Shown in pieces: positions 18,042 to 27,536 of a DNA stretch of 64,000 bases. The notes beneath the pieces are model-generated. The model searched no databases and was not told the origin of the DNA. It was given only the letters and a program-made list of their open reading frames with translations. Location: NCBI GenBank assembly GCA_902175065.1, contig CABIIJ010000041.1:1-64000 (forward strand), in the 5' to 3' direction. This DNA is from an uncultured Comamonas sp. Its GTDB lineage: Bacteria; Pseudomonadota; Gammaproteobacteria; Burkholderiales; Burkholderiaceae_C. The number at the start of each line of letters is the position of its first letter. Position 1 is the stretch's first letter. The translations under genes were made by a program, and so were the position numbers.

Positions 18042-18139
18042 GAAAACGGATGGTAGGCGCGGGCGTTGGCTTTAGGGCCGTCTTGCAAAAATTTCACGGG
18101 CCGCCAAAACCCCTTCAACCGGCTGGCCGTGCGCCTTTT

Positions 18140-18796
18140 TCACCCACATGGAATGCAGATCACTTCCAGGTCCCAGGCCTGGTGCTCGGCCTGGTCGGCC
18201 AGTGCCTGCAATGGCTGCAGCAGCGTGGCGACCGCGTCCAACGCCAGCGGCACGACCAGGCTGCGCTGCCCGGGCCAATCGGCGCTGATCGTTTGCAGCG
18301 CCGTGGCCAGGGCAGCCGCAGCAGGCACGTCCGGCGCCTGCGCCCACAGGGTGACGGCATCCACCTGGGGCAAGGCGCTCAGGCGTGCATGAACGCTGCG
18401 CAGCCGCGCAGGCGCAAAGCCCCCGGCCCCTGCGCCCAGCAGCACCTGCTGGGGCTGCTGGCTTTTGTGTGCGGCCAGCCAGTCGATGTGCGCCTCGCAC
18501 GCAACGGTGTGCCATAGCCCCAGGCGCGAGCACGGTTCCAGCGCCCGGGCGCTGGCGGCGCCGGGCAGCAGCGCGATCGGGCCGCGCCAGCCCAGGCGGC
18601 GCAATTGCCCGGCGGTGGCCACGTCCTGTACGGCAAAGCCTTCTGCAGCGTGCAGGGCCGCAAAGCTTTCTGCCACGGCCCCATCCTGCGCAGGCAGGCC
18701 GCCCCACAGCCGCGCATTGGGCAGTGCAGCGGACAGCACCGGCAACTGCGCGGCGGCAGGCAGCACGGTGTCGAAGCAAATGGCAGAGTGGGTCAT
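18140..18796 (-). CDS. Degenerate alanine racemase N-terminal-domain protein
   Basis: A 218-residue protein alignable by eye with the PLP barrel domain of alanine racemase. Shared pieces are GFAVQDVATAGQLRRLGWRGPIALLPG, GLWHTVACEAHIDWLAAHK and ALPQVDAVTLWAQ. The catalytic core is missing: the PLP lysine motif (VVKANAYGHG in real enzymes) is replaced by LWGGLPAQDGAV, the MNSGMNRLGF motif is altered to LGAGAGGFAP, and the whole C-terminal beta domain (about 150 residues) is absent. It is open and in the normal place for alr next to lplT, so it is either a decaying alr or a repurposed, non-racemase protein. Another racemase must supply D-alanine. Confidence 0.7.
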   Translation of the reverse strand: MTHSAICFDTVLPAAAQLPVLSAALPNARLWGGLPAQDGAVAESFAALHAAEGFAVQDVATAGQLRRLGWRGPIALLPGAASARALEPCSRLGLWHTVACEAHIDWLAAHKSQQPQQVLLGAGAGGFAPARLRSVHARLSALPQVDAVTLWAQAPDVPAAAALATALQTISADWPGQRSLVVPLALDAVATLLQPLQALADQAEHQAWDLEVICIPCG

Positions 18797-18914
18797 GGCA
18801 GGGGTTCCGGCAAACGGCGGATTCTGACATTGGCCTGCGTGATATAACCACCCGTCTTTTTCTTACAGGGGTGCCGGGCCTGCCATCACGCAGGCCGGGC
18901 GGGTTTCTTATTGC

Positions 18915-20204
18915 ATGAAGCGCGGTTTCTACACCATCATGGCGGCGCAGTTTTTCAGCTCGCTGGCCGATAACGCCCTGTTTGTCGTCGCCGTGGAACT
19001 GCTGCGCGGCACCGGTGCCGGCGAATGGCAGCAAGCCGCCCTGGTACCGATGTTCGCCTTGTTCTACGTGGTGCTGGCCCCCTTTGTCGGCGCGTTTGCC
19101 GATGCGTTGCCCAAGGGTCGGGTGATGTTCATCAGCAATGCCATCAAGGTGCTGGGCTGCCTGCTGATGCTGTGGGGCACGCATCCGTTGCTGGCGTATT
19201 CCCTGGTCGGCCTGGGCGCTGCGGCGTATTCCCCGGCCAAGTACGGCATCCTGACCGAGCTGCTGCCCCCCTCCCAGCTGGTGCGGGCCAATGGCTGGAT
19301 CGAGGGGCTGACCATCACCTCCATCATCCTGGGCGTGCTGCTGGGCGGCCAGCTGGTCGGGCCGGCAGTGGCCCCCTATCTTCTGGGCCTGGACATCCCC
19401 GGGGCGGGCAGTGCAGCCAAGGCGGCAATTGCCGTGCTGGTGCTGGTCTATGCAGCGGCGGCCTTGTTCAACCTGGGGATTCCGCGCACCAATGCCCCGT
19501 TGATGCCGTTCTGGCACAGCCCCCACCACAACGGCGCCGGCCTGGCAGGGCTGCTGCGGGATTTCTGGCGTTGCAACCGCAGCCTGTGGAGCGACAAGCT
19601 GGGGCAGATCTCGCTGTCGGCCACCACCCTGTTCTGGGGGGTGTCGGGCAATTTGCGCTACATCGTCCTGGCCTGGGCAGCCGTCGCGCTGGGCTACAAC
19701 ACCACCCAGGCTTCCGCCCTGGTCGGCGTGGTGGCGCTGGGGACAGCGGCTGGCGCGGTGCTGGCCGCCGTGCGTATGCGGCTGCAGTACGCGACACGGG
19801 CCATTCCCGTCGGCATCGCCATGGGGCTGCTGGTGCTGGCCATGAACTTCATCCACCAGCTCTGGGTGGCAGTGCCCTTCCTGATCGTGCTCGGGGGCCT
19901 GGGCGGCTATCTGGTGGTGCCCATGAATGCACTGCTGCAACACCGGGGACACTGCCTGATGGGGGCCGGACGTTCGATTGCGGTGCAGAATTTCAACGAG
20001 CAGATCGCCATCCTGAGCCTGGGAGTGCTGTACAGCCTGGCATCGCTGCTGGGGTTGACGGCCTACGGCGCGATCACCGCCTTTGGCCTGCTGGTCGCCG
20101 TCTGCATGTGGCTGATCGGGCGCTGGTACGTCTTCAATTGCCGCAATTTCGGGGGCGAGATGCGCAAGCTCCTGACCATTGCCCGCAGCGACAAACACGA
20201 ATAG
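18915..20204 (+). CDS. lplT: Lysophospholipid transporter LplT
   Basis: A 429-residue MFS transporter. MKRGFYTIMAAQFFSSLADNALFVVAVELL is a clear LplT N-terminus, and SPAKYGILTELLP with RANGWIEGLTITSIILGVLLGG are conserved family stretches. LplT flips lysophospholipids into the inner membrane for reacylation. In enteric bacteria it pairs with Aas; no acyltransferase gene is adjacent here. It is divergent from the degenerate alanine racemase gene, a conserved neighbourhood in this lineage. Confidence 0.92.
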   Translation: MKRGFYTIMAAQFFSSLADNALFVVAVELLRGTGAGEWQQAALVPMFALFYVVLAPFVGAFADALPKGRVMFISNAIKVLGCLLMLWGTHPLLAYSLVGLGAAAYSPAKYGILTELLPPSQLVRANGWIEGLTITSIILGVLLGGQLVGPAVAPYLLGLDIPGAGSAAKAAIAVLVLVYAAAALFNLGIPRTNAPLMPFWHSPHHNGAGLAGLLRDFWRCNRSLWSDKLGQISLSATTLFWGVSGNLRYIVLAWAAVALGYNTTQASALVGVVALGTAAGAVLAAVRMRLQYATRAIPVGIAMGLLVLAMNFIHQLWVAVPFLIVLGGLGGYLVVPMNALLQHRGHCLMGAGRSIAVQNFNEQIAILSLGVLYSLASLLGLTAYGAITAFGLLVAVCMWLIGRWYVFNCRNFGGEMRKLLTIARSDKHE

Positions 20205-20245
20205 CCACCGGCCCTTCGCGCCAGGCTCCCTGCCCTTCAGCCGCC

Positions 20246-21124
20246 ATGTCCCTTCGCTTTGCGCCCCATACGGCCCTCGTCCTCAACGCGATGGTGTGGG
20301 GCCTGTCCTGGTGGCCATTCCAGACCATGCTGGCCGCCGGCCTGGCGGCGCCCTGGGCCACGGCCTGGATGTACGCCCTGTTGCTGGCCGCCATGAGCGT
20401 GCTGGCCCCGGACGCCTGGCGGCACCTGCGCCACGACAGGGTGCTGTGGCTGCTGGCCCTGATGGCCGGGCTGACCAATGTGGCGTTCAACACCGCAATG
20501 TCCTTTGGCGATGTGGTGCGGGTCATTTTGCTGTTCTACCTGATGCCGGCCTGGGCCGTCATGCTGGCCTGGCGCTTTCTGGGCGAACGTCCCTCTCGCA
20601 CGGCTGTGCTGCGCCTGGTGCTGGCGTTTACGGGCATGGCCCTGGTCATCCTGCCCACCGGGGCGCAAGGCTGGCAGCAGTTGCGCAGCAACTTCTCGGT
20701 GGCCGATGGGCTGGGCCTGTTTGCCGGTATCTGCTTTGCCGCGACCAACGTCACGCTGCGCCATCCCGGCACGGCCCCGGCATCGACCCGCATGTTGGCA
20801 ATGTTTGCCGGCTGCATGGGCATGGGGCTGCTGTCTGCGCTGCTGGGCCACGCCATGGGGTGGCTGCCGGGACTGCCGCCGGCCAATGCCGTGTGGGTCG
20901 TGGCCGTGCTGGGCATGGCCGTCCTGGTGGCCGGGGGCAATTGGGCGCTGCAGTTCGGCGCCGCCCGCCTGCCGACGGCAACGACCTCGGTCATCATGCT
21001 TTCGGAAGTGCTGTTCGCCAGCGGTTCGGCCTGGCTGCTCGGGGCCACGCAGCTGACGGCGCAAATGCTGCTGGGCGGTTGCCTGATCGTGGGCGGGGCC
21101 TTGTTCGCCGCTCTGGCCCCGTAG
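20246..21124 (+). CDS. DMT (EamA) family transporter
   Basis: A 292-residue protein of ten predicted transmembrane helices in two EamA repeats. The first contains LNAMVWGLSWWPFQTMLAAGLAAPWATAW and IFAVLLFYLMP-like VILLFYLMPAWAVMLAW with the LGERPS loop. The second ends with ATTSVIMLSEVLFASGSAWLLG. The family exports metabolites such as amino acids; the substrate cannot be read from sequence. It starts 41 bases after lplT and may be co-transcribed. Confidence 0.85.
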   Translation: MSLRFAPHTALVLNAMVWGLSWWPFQTMLAAGLAAPWATAWMYALLLAAMSVLAPDAWRHLRHDRVLWLLALMAGLTNVAFNTAMSFGDVVRVILLFYLMPAWAVMLAWRFLGERPSRTAVLRLVLAFTGMALVILPTGAQGWQQLRSNFSVADGLGLFAGICFAATNVTLRHPGTAPASTRMLAMFAGCMGMGLLSALLGHAMGWLPGLPPANAVWVVAVLGMAVLVAGGNWALQFGAARLPTATTSVIMLSEVLFASGSAWLLGATQLTAQMLLGGCLIVGGALFAALAP

Positions 21125-21181
21125 GAAGGCCAGGGCTTGGCCTACACTTTGGCCATCCGATTCGACCCCCCCCCACCTGCC

Positions 21182-22141
21182 ATGAACCAACTGGACGCTT
21201 TGAAACAGGTCACTACCGTAGTGGCCGATACCGGCAATTTTCAGCAACTGGCGCAGTACCAGCCCCAGGACGCCACCACCAACCCCTCGCTGATTCTGAA
21301 GGCCGTGCAGCAGCCGCAGTACGCGCCCTTGCTGCAGGAAGTGGTGCAACGCTTTGGCACGGCATCGCTGGATGACCTGATCGACCGCCTGCTCGTGCGC
21401 TTTGGCGGCGAAATCCTGGCCGTGGTGCCGGGCCGCGTTTCGACGGAAGTGGATGCGCGGCTGTCGTTCGATACCAGCGCCACCGTGACCCGCGCCCAGC
21501 GCCTGATCGAGCTGTACCAGGGCGCCGGGGTGCCCATCGACCGGGTGCTGATCAAGATCGCCGCCACCTGGGAGGGCATCGAAGCGGCCCGCATCCTGGA
21601 GCAGCAGGGCATTCACACCAACCTGACGCTGCTGTTCTCCCCGGTGCAGGCCATTGCCTGCGCCCAGGCCCGGGTGCAATTGATTTCGCCCTTTGTCGGG
21701 CGCATTTACGACTGGTTCAAGAAGCAGGCCGGCAGCGCTTGGGACGAGGCAGCCATGGCCGGCGCCAATGACCCCGGTGTGCGCTCGGTGCGCGAGATTT
21801 ACCAGTACTACAAGCGCTTTGGCATCGCCACCGAGGTGATGGGCGCCAGCTTTCGCAACACCGGGCAAATCGTGGCGCTGGCCGGGTGCGATCTGCTCAC
21901 CATTGCGCCGGAATTGCTCGCGCAACTGGAGGCCAGCACGGCCCCCGTCGTCCCTGCACTGGACGCCCAGGCAGCGCAGCAAATGGACATTGCGCCGATT
22001 CAGTACGACGAAGCGAGCTTTCGCTTTGCCCTGAATGAAGACGCCATGGCCACGGAAAAACTGGCCGAGGGCATCCGCGCCTTTGCCGTGGATACCCGCA
22101 AGCTCGAAGCCCTGCTGCGCCAGGCCGGGGCGCGGGCATGA
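21182..22141 (+). CDS. tal: Transaldolase
   Basis: A 319-residue TalB-type transaldolase of the pentose phosphate pathway (sedoheptulose-7-P and glyceraldehyde-3-P to erythrose-4-P and fructose-6-P). Motifs are [32 protein letters not shown], the Schiff-base lysine in [16 protein letters not shown], and [18 protein letters not shown]. Its stop overlaps the pgi start (ATGA), so the two sugar-phosphate genes form an operon. Confidence 0.95.
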   Translation: MNQLDALKQVTTVVADTGNFQQLAQYQPQDATTNPSLILKAVQQPQYAPLLQEVVQRFGTASLDDLIDRLLVRFGGEILAVVPGRVSTEVDARLSFDTSATVTRAQRLIELYQGAGVPIDRVLIKIAATWEGIEAARILEQQGIHTNLTLLFSPVQAIACAQARVQLISPFVGRIYDWFKKQAGSAWDEAAMAGANDPGVRSVREIYQYYKRFGIATEVMGASFRNTGQIVALAGCDLLTIAPELLAQLEASTAPVVPALDAQAAQQMDIAPIQYDEASFRFALNEDAMATEKLAEGIRAFAVDTRKLEALLRQAGARA

Positions 22142-23739
22142 TGTGCCATGCGACCCCTGCATGGGCGGCGCTGCAAGCCCACCATGCAGAAGCGATGGCG
22201 GGCTTCGAGCTGGAGCAGGCGTTTGCCGCTGAACCGCAAAGATTGAAGCACTTCGCGCAGCAAGCGCCGCACGTGTACGCCGATCTGTCCAAGAACCTCT
22301 GGACCGCACAGACGGAAACCCTGCTGCAGGCGCTGGCCCGGGAATGCGGCTGGCAGGCACGGCGGGACGCCATGCTGGCCGGGGCGCCGGTCAATGTCAC
22401 CGAGGGCCGCGCCGCCATGCACTGGCTGCTGCGGATGCCGCCCGATGGCGGGGAACTGCGCCCGCACCCGGTGGTCGCCGCCTGGCCTGAAGCGCAGTGG
22501 GCCACCCTGGCGGCAGCGCACGAAACCTTGAGCGCCATGCTGGCGCTGGCCGAGCAGGTGCGCAGGGATCGCCAGATCACGGACATCGTGAACATCGGCA
22601 TTGGCGGCTCGCACCTGGGGCCGGAGGTGGTGGTGCAGGGGCTGGAGGACTGGGTGGATGCGGGCAAGCGTTTTCACTTCGTCTCCAACGTCGATGGCCA
22701 CGAACTGGGCCACGTCCTGCGCCAGGTGCGGCCCGAATCGACGCTGTTCCTGATCGCCTCGAAATCGTTCACCACGGCGGAAACCATGCTCAACGCCCAT
22801 TCGGCCCGCGCATGGTTCCTGCGCCAGGGCGGCTGCACCGAGCCGGGGGCGGCGGTGTCGATTGCCCGGCACTTCGTCGCGCTGACCAGCAACGTCGCCG
22901 CCGCCGAGCAGTTCGGCATCACCCGCTGCCTGGCCTTTGCCGACTGGGTGGGCGGGCGCTTTTCGCTCTGGTCGGCGATCGGCCTGCCGATTGCCATCGC
23001 CATCGGCCAGGAGCAGTTCCGCGACCTGCTGGCCGGGGCGCACGCCATGGATGCCCATTTCTTCAACGCCCCGATGGCGCAGAACCTGCCGCTGCGCCTG
23101 GCCCTGCTCGACATCTGGTACCGCAACTTCTGCGGCCTGGGCAACCGGTGCATTGCCCCCTACAGCCATGGCCTGCGCCGCCTGGCGGCGTATTTGCAGC
23201 AGCTGGAGATGGAGAGCAACGGCAAGCGCGTCACCTGCGATGGCCAGAGCCTGGGTGTCCCGACGGCGCCCATGGTCTGGGGCGAGCCGGGCACCAATGG
23301 CCAGCACGCTTTTTTCCAGCTCCTGCACCAGGGGCAGGATGTGGTGCCGGTGGAATTCATCGTCGCCCGCAGCGGCGGCAAATACCTGGGGGCGCACCAG
23401 CACAGTCTGGTGATCAACGCCATCGCCCAGGCCCAGGCGCTGATGCTGGGCCGCCACGGCGCCAGCGCCCACCAGGACTGTCCGGGCAACCGGCCCAGCA
23501 GCTTTTTGCTGCTGCAACAGTTCAACCCGGCCTCGGTCGGCGCCCTGATCGCCCTGTACGAGCACCGGGTTTTCAGCGCCGGAGCGATCTGGGGCATCAA
23601 CAGCTTCGACCAGTGGGGCGTGGAGCTGGGCAAGCAGCTGGCCCAGCAATTGCGCCAGCGCGAGGAACAGGGCGATTGGGCCGGGGTGGATGCCTCGACC
23701 CGGGACCTGATGCAGCAGCTGGGGCCTGCCGCCGTTTAG
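22138..23739 (+). CDS. pgi: Glucose-6-phosphate isomerase
   Basis: A 533-residue phosphoglucose isomerase. Conserved parts are [21 protein letters not shown], the substrate-phosphate loop [32 protein letters not shown], the catalytic Glu in [21 protein letters not shown] and [16 protein letters not shown]. It is translationally coupled to tal by a 4-base overlap; a second ATG immediately follows the first. Confidence 0.95.
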   Translation: MMCHATPAWAALQAHHAEAMAGFELEQAFAAEPQRLKHFAQQAPHVYADLSKNLWTAQTETLLQALARECGWQARRDAMLAGAPVNVTEGRAAMHWLLRMPPDGGELRPHPVVAAWPEAQWATLAAAHETLSAMLALAEQVRRDRQITDIVNIGIGGSHLGPEVVVQGLEDWVDAGKRFHFVSNVDGHELGHVLRQVRPESTLFLIASKSFTTAETMLNAHSARAWFLRQGGCTEPGAAVSIARHFVALTSNVAAAEQFGITRCLAFADWVGGRFSLWSAIGLPIAIAIGQEQFRDLLAGAHAMDAHFFNAPMAQNLPLRLALLDIWYRNFCGLGNRCIAPYSHGLRRLAAYLQQLEMESNGKRVTCDGQSLGVPTAPMVWGEPGTNGQHAFFQLLHQGQDVVPVEFIVARSGGKYLGAHQHSLVINAIAQAQALMLGRHGASAHQDCPGNRPSSFLLLQQFNPASVGALIALYEHRVFSAGAIWGINSFDQWGVELGKQLAQQLRQREEQGDWAGVDASTRDLMQQLGPAAV

Positions 23740-23755
23740 CATCCATTCACTATCT

Positions 23756-23846
23756 AAAAAAGAGCTGTTTCCGATTTTATTTATTGGATTTCAGATAGCT
23801 TTAAATCTGAAATCTTTTGAATATAAGTGGAGGCAGCTCTTTTTTT
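23756..23846. repeat. Nested palindromic intergenic repeat, copy C
   Basis: Outer arms AGAGCTGTTTCC (23761-23772) and GGAGGCAGCTCT (23829-23840) pair at 10 of 12 and are flanked by an A run on the left and a T run on the right. The inner arms are GGATTTCAGAT (23786-23796) and ATCTGAAATCT (23805-23815). It separates the convergent pgi and creatininase genes and has the form of a bidirectional terminator; the creatininase stop codon lies at its edge. Confidence 0.85.
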
Positions 23847-24690
23847 AATAAGCCGGGCCGACGGTCTGCAATGGCAGTCGATGGATTTCCTGCAACAGTT
23901 GCGCCAGCGCCCGGGCCGCCGCCGCCACCAGCGCCTGGCCGCGTTGGGCATCGGCAGCGGCGGCATTGCCTGCTGCGCCCTGGGGGTTGTAGTCCTGCAT
24001 GGCCCAGCCCAGTTTGGCGCTTTTGCCATTGCCCAGAATGGGAAACTGCCGCGCCCGCTCGGCGGAGGTGGAGGCAAAGTTCTGCGCCCGCTGCATGTGT
24101 ACCTGCCGGGGCGCCAGGTGCAGCAGCATGGACGTTTCCACCTCCCCGCCATGGACGCCGAAGCGGTGCTCATGGGCACTGAACGCGTCGTGCAGCTCCT
24201 GCGGCAGCGGCAGGTTGAACCAGCTGCAGTGGTACACCAGCAGCCCGTGCTGCTGGCGCAGTTGCCGCGCCACGATGTCCATGCTGCTCACATTGCCGCC
24301 GTGGGCGTTCAAAAGCAGCAGTTTCTTCACACCGGCCCGGGCCACGCAGGCGCCCAGCTCCGTCCACAGCGCCAGCAAGGTGGCGGGCTGCAAGCTCAGG
24401 GTGCCGGGGAAAGCCTGGTGCTCCACGCTCAGGCCGATCGCCTGCGTGGGCAGGGTCAGCACGGGCAGCTCAGCGGGCAGTTGCGCCAATGCCGCCGCCA
24501 CGATGCCCTCGGCCAGCGCGGTATCCACTTGCAGCGGCAGGTGCGGCCCATGCTGCTCGGTCGCACCCAGAGGGAGCAGGGCGATGGTCTGCGCAGCCAG
24601 TCCCTGGGCCTGGGCCAGGGCAAAATCGTGGGCGGTCACTTCTGCCCAATAGCGGCTGGGCCAGGCGTGCAAGTCGGAATGGGTTTGCAT
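23845..24690 (-). CDS. Creatininase family amidohydrolase
   Basis: A 281-residue creatininase-fold protein. Metal ligands are visible in LLPLGATEQHGPHLPLQVDT (Glu, His, Asp), LLLNAHGGNVSSMD (His) and FGVHGGEVETSMLL (Glu). Family members hydrolyse creatinine or cleave related cyclic or peptide amides; the substrate here is unknown. The start was chosen at the Met giving MQTHSDLHAWPSRYWAE; the frame stays open far upstream only as a shadow of dsbD. It is divergent from dsbD with a 57-bp gap. Confidence 0.88.
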   Translation of the reverse strand: MQTHSDLHAWPSRYWAEVTAHDFALAQAQGLAAQTIALLPLGATEQHGPHLPLQVDTALAEGIVAAALAQLPAELPVLTLPTQAIGLSVEHQAFPGTLSLQPATLLALWTELGACVARAGVKKLLLLNAHGGNVSSMDIVARQLRQQHGLLVYHCSWFNLPLPQELHDAFSAHEHRFGVHGGEVETSMLLHLAPRQVHMQRAQNFASTSAERARQFPILGNGKSAKLGWAMQDYNPQGAAGNAAAADAQRGQALVAAAARALAQLLQEIHRLPLQTVGPAY

Positions 24691-24747
24691 AGTGCCCGCA
24701 TTATTGACCGGGGGAACCTCCCCCGCCGCCCCTGCTCGAAAGCCAGC

Positions 24748-26991
24748 ATGTCGTCTGCTCCCCTCGCCCCCGTATCCCTGTTCTGGCGCTGCTGCCTGTG
24801 GTTGATCCTGTTGCTGGCGCTGCCGGCCCAGGCCCAGTTGACGCTGGGCCAGCGGGCTGCCGACCAGGCGGCCACGCCCCATGTACAGGCCCGGTTGGCG
24901 GTGCAGGCGCCCGACGGCATCGCCGCCGGGCAGCCGTTGACGCTGGGGCTGCTGCTGACGCACCAGCCGCAGTGGCATACCTACTGGAAAAACGCCGGCG
25001 ACTCGGGCCTGCCGACCCAGTTGGACTGGAATGTGCCGCCGGGGCTGGAGGTGGGCGAAATCGCTTGGCCGGTGCCCCAGCAAATCCGCGTCGGGGATTT
25101 GCTCAATTACGGCTACGAAGGGCAAATCCTGCTGCCCGTGCCCGTCACCGTGGGGCCAGACTTCACCCCCGATGCCGACGGCATGGTGCGCATCGGCCTG
25201 CACGCCAGCTGGCTGGTCTGCCGGGTGGAATGCATCCCCGAGGACGTGCAATTGCAGGTGCAGGTTGCCGCCGCCCAGAGCCATGCGGCGTTTGCACCGG
25301 CATTTGCCACGGCCCAGGCCCGCGAACCGCAAACTTCCAGCGCCCTGGCCGGGCAGTTTGAAGTCGCGCCCGATGGCGAGCATGTGAACCTGCAGGTGCA
25401 GGGGCTGCCCGCCCAGGCGCAGGGCCGGGAGCTGGCGTTCTACCCCGAGGCCGCCGACACCTTCCGCCACGCCGCCGTGCCGGGGCGTGACTGGCAGCAG
25501 CGCTGGGAGGGCGCGGTGTGGCACGCCACGCTGCCGCTGTCCGACATGCGCGGGGCCACGCCAGCGGCGCTGGATGTCGTGCTGGGCCTGCCCGTGGCGG
25601 GCAGCAGCGTGGCCGAGCAGCCCCCGGCAGCGGCATGGCGTATTTCCGCCCCGGTGCAAGGCCGATGGCAGGCCGCGCAACTGGCCGAAGTGTCGCCCGC
25701 GCTGGCGGCGGCGTTGGCGGCGAACCAGGCCAATCAGGCCAGCGCCGTGCCCCCGGCCAGCAGCAACGCCCGTTCCGGCAGTTGGTGGATGGCTTTGGCC
25801 GGTGGCCTGATCGGCGGCTTGCTGCTGAACCTGATGCCTTGCGTTTTCCCGGTGCTGGCGATCAAGCTGCTGGGCTTTGCCCGCCACGGCAGCGATGTGC
25901 GGGCGCAACGCCTGGGGGGGCTGGCCTATACCCTGGGCACGGTGGCCAGCTTCGCGGCCCTGGGCGCCCTGCTGCTGGCCTTGCGGGCGGCGGGGGAGCA
26001 GTTGGGCTGGGGCTTTCAATTGCAGAACCCGCTGGTGATTGCCGCCCTGGCCGTGCTGTTTACCGTGCTGGGGTTGAACCTGGCCGGGGTGTTCGAGTTC
26101 GGCCAGATGCTGCCCAGCGGCGTGGCCAGCCTGCACCTGCGCCATCCGGTGGCCGATGCCTTCCTGTCCGGCGTACTGGCGGTGGCCGTGGCTTCGCCCT
26201 GCACCGCGCCGTTCATGGGCGCATCGCTGGGCTTTGCCGTGGCGCTGCCGGCAGCGCAGGCCCTGGCGATTTTTGCCGCCCTGGGGCTGGGCATGGCGCT
26301 GCCGTACCTGCTGCTCAGCTGGGCGCCGGGCTTGCTGCGCTGGCTGCCGCGCCCCGGGCCGTGGATGGCGACTTTCCGCTGCGCCATGGCATTTCCCATG
26401 CTGGCCACGGTGGTGTGGCTGACCTGGGTGCTGGGGCAGCAGACCGGGGTGGACGGCGTGGCCGCCCTGCTGGCGCTGCTGCTGGCCCTGTCGGCCCTGA
26501 TCTGGGCGCTGACCTTGCAGGGCCGCACCCGCTGGCTGCTGGGGGCCGTGCTGGCCGTCCTGCTGGGCTGGCTGCTGCCGACGCTCACGCCCTATCTGCG
26601 CGAGCTGCCGCCGCAAGAGGCCGCCGCTGCCAGCAGCCCCGCCCCGGGAACGGCGCTTTGGCAACCCTGGAGTCCCGAACAGCAAGCGCAATGGCTGGCG
26701 GAAGGCCGCCCGGTATTCGTCGATTACACCGCTGCCTGGTGCGTGACCTGCCAGTTCAACAAACGCACCACTTTGTCCGACCCCGAGGTGTTACAAGCAT
26801 TTACATTACGGGGCGTACAGTTGCTGCGGGCCGACTGGACGCGCCAGGACCCGCGCATCACCACTGCGCTGGAACAGCTGGGTCGCAGCGGCGTGCCGGT
26901 TTACGTACTGCTGGCACCCGGCAAGGCGCCGGTGGTGCTCACCGAACTGATTCGCCCGGACGATGTCTTGCAGGCACTGGCGGGCATCTAG
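24748..26991 (+). CDS. dsbD: DsbD-family thiol:disulfide interchange protein
   Basis: A 747-residue protein. A signal peptide ends near AQAQL (residue 30). An N-terminal periplasmic domain (about 30-340) has the QPQWHTYWKNAGDSGLPTQLDW motif of the ScsB/DsbD-like group and a cysteine pair-like region WLVCRVECIPED. A membrane domain has the redox-active NLMPCVFPVLAIKLLGF and VASPCTAPFMG cysteines. The C-terminal thioredoxin domain has VDYTAAWCVTCQFNK. It carries electrons from cytoplasmic thioredoxin to periplasmic partners. The extended N-terminal domain makes it closer to the ScsB type than to E. coli DsbD. Confidence 0.88.
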   Translation: MSSAPLAPVSLFWRCCLWLILLLALPAQAQLTLGQRAADQAATPHVQARLAVQAPDGIAAGQPLTLGLLLTHQPQWHTYWKNAGDSGLPTQLDWNVPPGLEVGEIAWPVPQQIRVGDLLNYGYEGQILLPVPVTVGPDFTPDADGMVRIGLHASWLVCRVECIPEDVQLQVQVAAAQSHAAFAPAFATAQAREPQTSSALAGQFEVAPDGEHVNLQVQGLPAQAQGRELAFYPEAADTFRHAAVPGRDWQQRWEGAVWHATLPLSDMRGATPAALDVVLGLPVAGSSVAEQPPAAAWRISAPVQGRWQAAQLAEVSPALAAALAANQANQASAVPPASSNARSGSWWMALAGGLIGGLLLNLMPCVFPVLAIKLLGFARHGSDVRAQRLGGLAYTLGTVASFAALGALLLALRAAGEQLGWGFQLQNPLVIAALAVLFTVLGLNLAGVFEFGQMLPSGVASLHLRHPVADAFLSGVLAVAVASPCTAPFMGASLGFAVALPAAQALAIFAALGLGMALPYLLLSWAPGLLRWLPRPGPWMATFRCAMAFPMLATVVWLTWVLGQQTGVDGVAALLALLLALSALIWALTLQGRTRWLLGAVLAVLLGWLLPTLTPYLRELPPQEAAAASSPAPGTALWQPWSPEQQAQWLAEGRPVFVDYTAAWCVTCQFNKRTTLSDPEVLQAFTLRGVQLLRADWTRQDPRITTALEQLGRSGVPVYVLLAPGKAPVVLTELIRPDDVLQALAGI

Positions 26992-27061
26992 GGATGCTCT
27001 GCACGAATCGAGCGGCAAGCCTGCGCTGCGGATCGGCGCGGCGATTTGTGCAGAGGATCCC
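26991..27061. repeat. 71-bp palindromic element after dsbD
   Basis: Left arm 26991-27010 and right arm 27042-27061 are inverted and match at 18 of 20 positions (GGGATGCTCTGCACGAATCG against GGGATCCTCTGCACAAATCG). It begins directly after the dsbD stop codon. Confidence 0.7.
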
Positions 27062-27104
27062 TAACCGCGTTCTGGCGCATTTTTTTGAAAGCCTGGAGGT
27101 CGAT

Positions 27105-27536
27105 ATGGAAGGTGTCATTGCCCACGTTTTACGGACCAGCAAAACCATCGCAGTGGTAGGGCTGTCCCCCAAACCCGAGCGCCCCAGCCACGAGGTGGCC
27201 CGCTACCTGCAGGCCCAGGGCTACCGCATCGTCCCGATCAACCCGGGCGTACACGGCAAGCTGCTGCTCGGCGAGATGTGCTTTGCCAACCTGCGCGAAG
27301 CGGCTGCGGCCCTGGCCCCCAAGGGGATTCAGATCGACATGGTCGATTGCTTCCGGCAAAGCGAGGAAATCCCGGCCATTGCCCAGGATGCCATCGCCGT
27401 GGGCGCCCGCGTCCTATGGATGCAAAGCGGCGTGCGCAACGATGAGGCCGCCCGCCAGGCCGAGGCAGCGGGGCTGGTCGTGGTGCAGGACACGTGCACC
27501 AAGATCGAGCACCGGCGCCTGCACGAGCACGGCTAG
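27105..27536 (+). CDS. CoA-binding protein, YccU type
   Basis: A 143-residue single-domain CoA-binding Rossmann protein. TIAVVGLSPKPERPSHEVARYLQ is the nucleotide-binding start, followed by GYRIVPINPG, IDMVDCFRQSEEIPAIAQDAI and LWMQSGVRNDEAARQAEAAGLVVVQDTCTKIEHRR, all typical of YccU-like proteins, whose role is undefined. The start has a GGAGG ribosome-binding site 7 bases upstream. Its stop codon is formed by the first bases of the 273-bp foldback element, so the C-terminus may have been set by that insertion. Confidence 0.88.
   Translation: MEGVIAHVLRTSKTIAVVGLSPKPERPSHEVARYLQAQGYRIVPINPGVHGKLLLGEMCFANLREAAAALAPKGIQIDMVDCFRQSEEIPAIAQDAIAVGARVLWMQSGVRNDEAARQAEAAGLVVVQDTCTKIEHRRLHEHG

Noticed and set aside
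18072-20198. A 708-codon minus-strand frame opposite lplT
   Set aside because: Shadow of lplT and of the alanine-racemase-like gene; composition is His/Gln-rich antisense.
24691-26691. Upstream extension of the creatininase frame
   Set aside because: Antisense to dsbD. Homology begins only at the Met at 24690.
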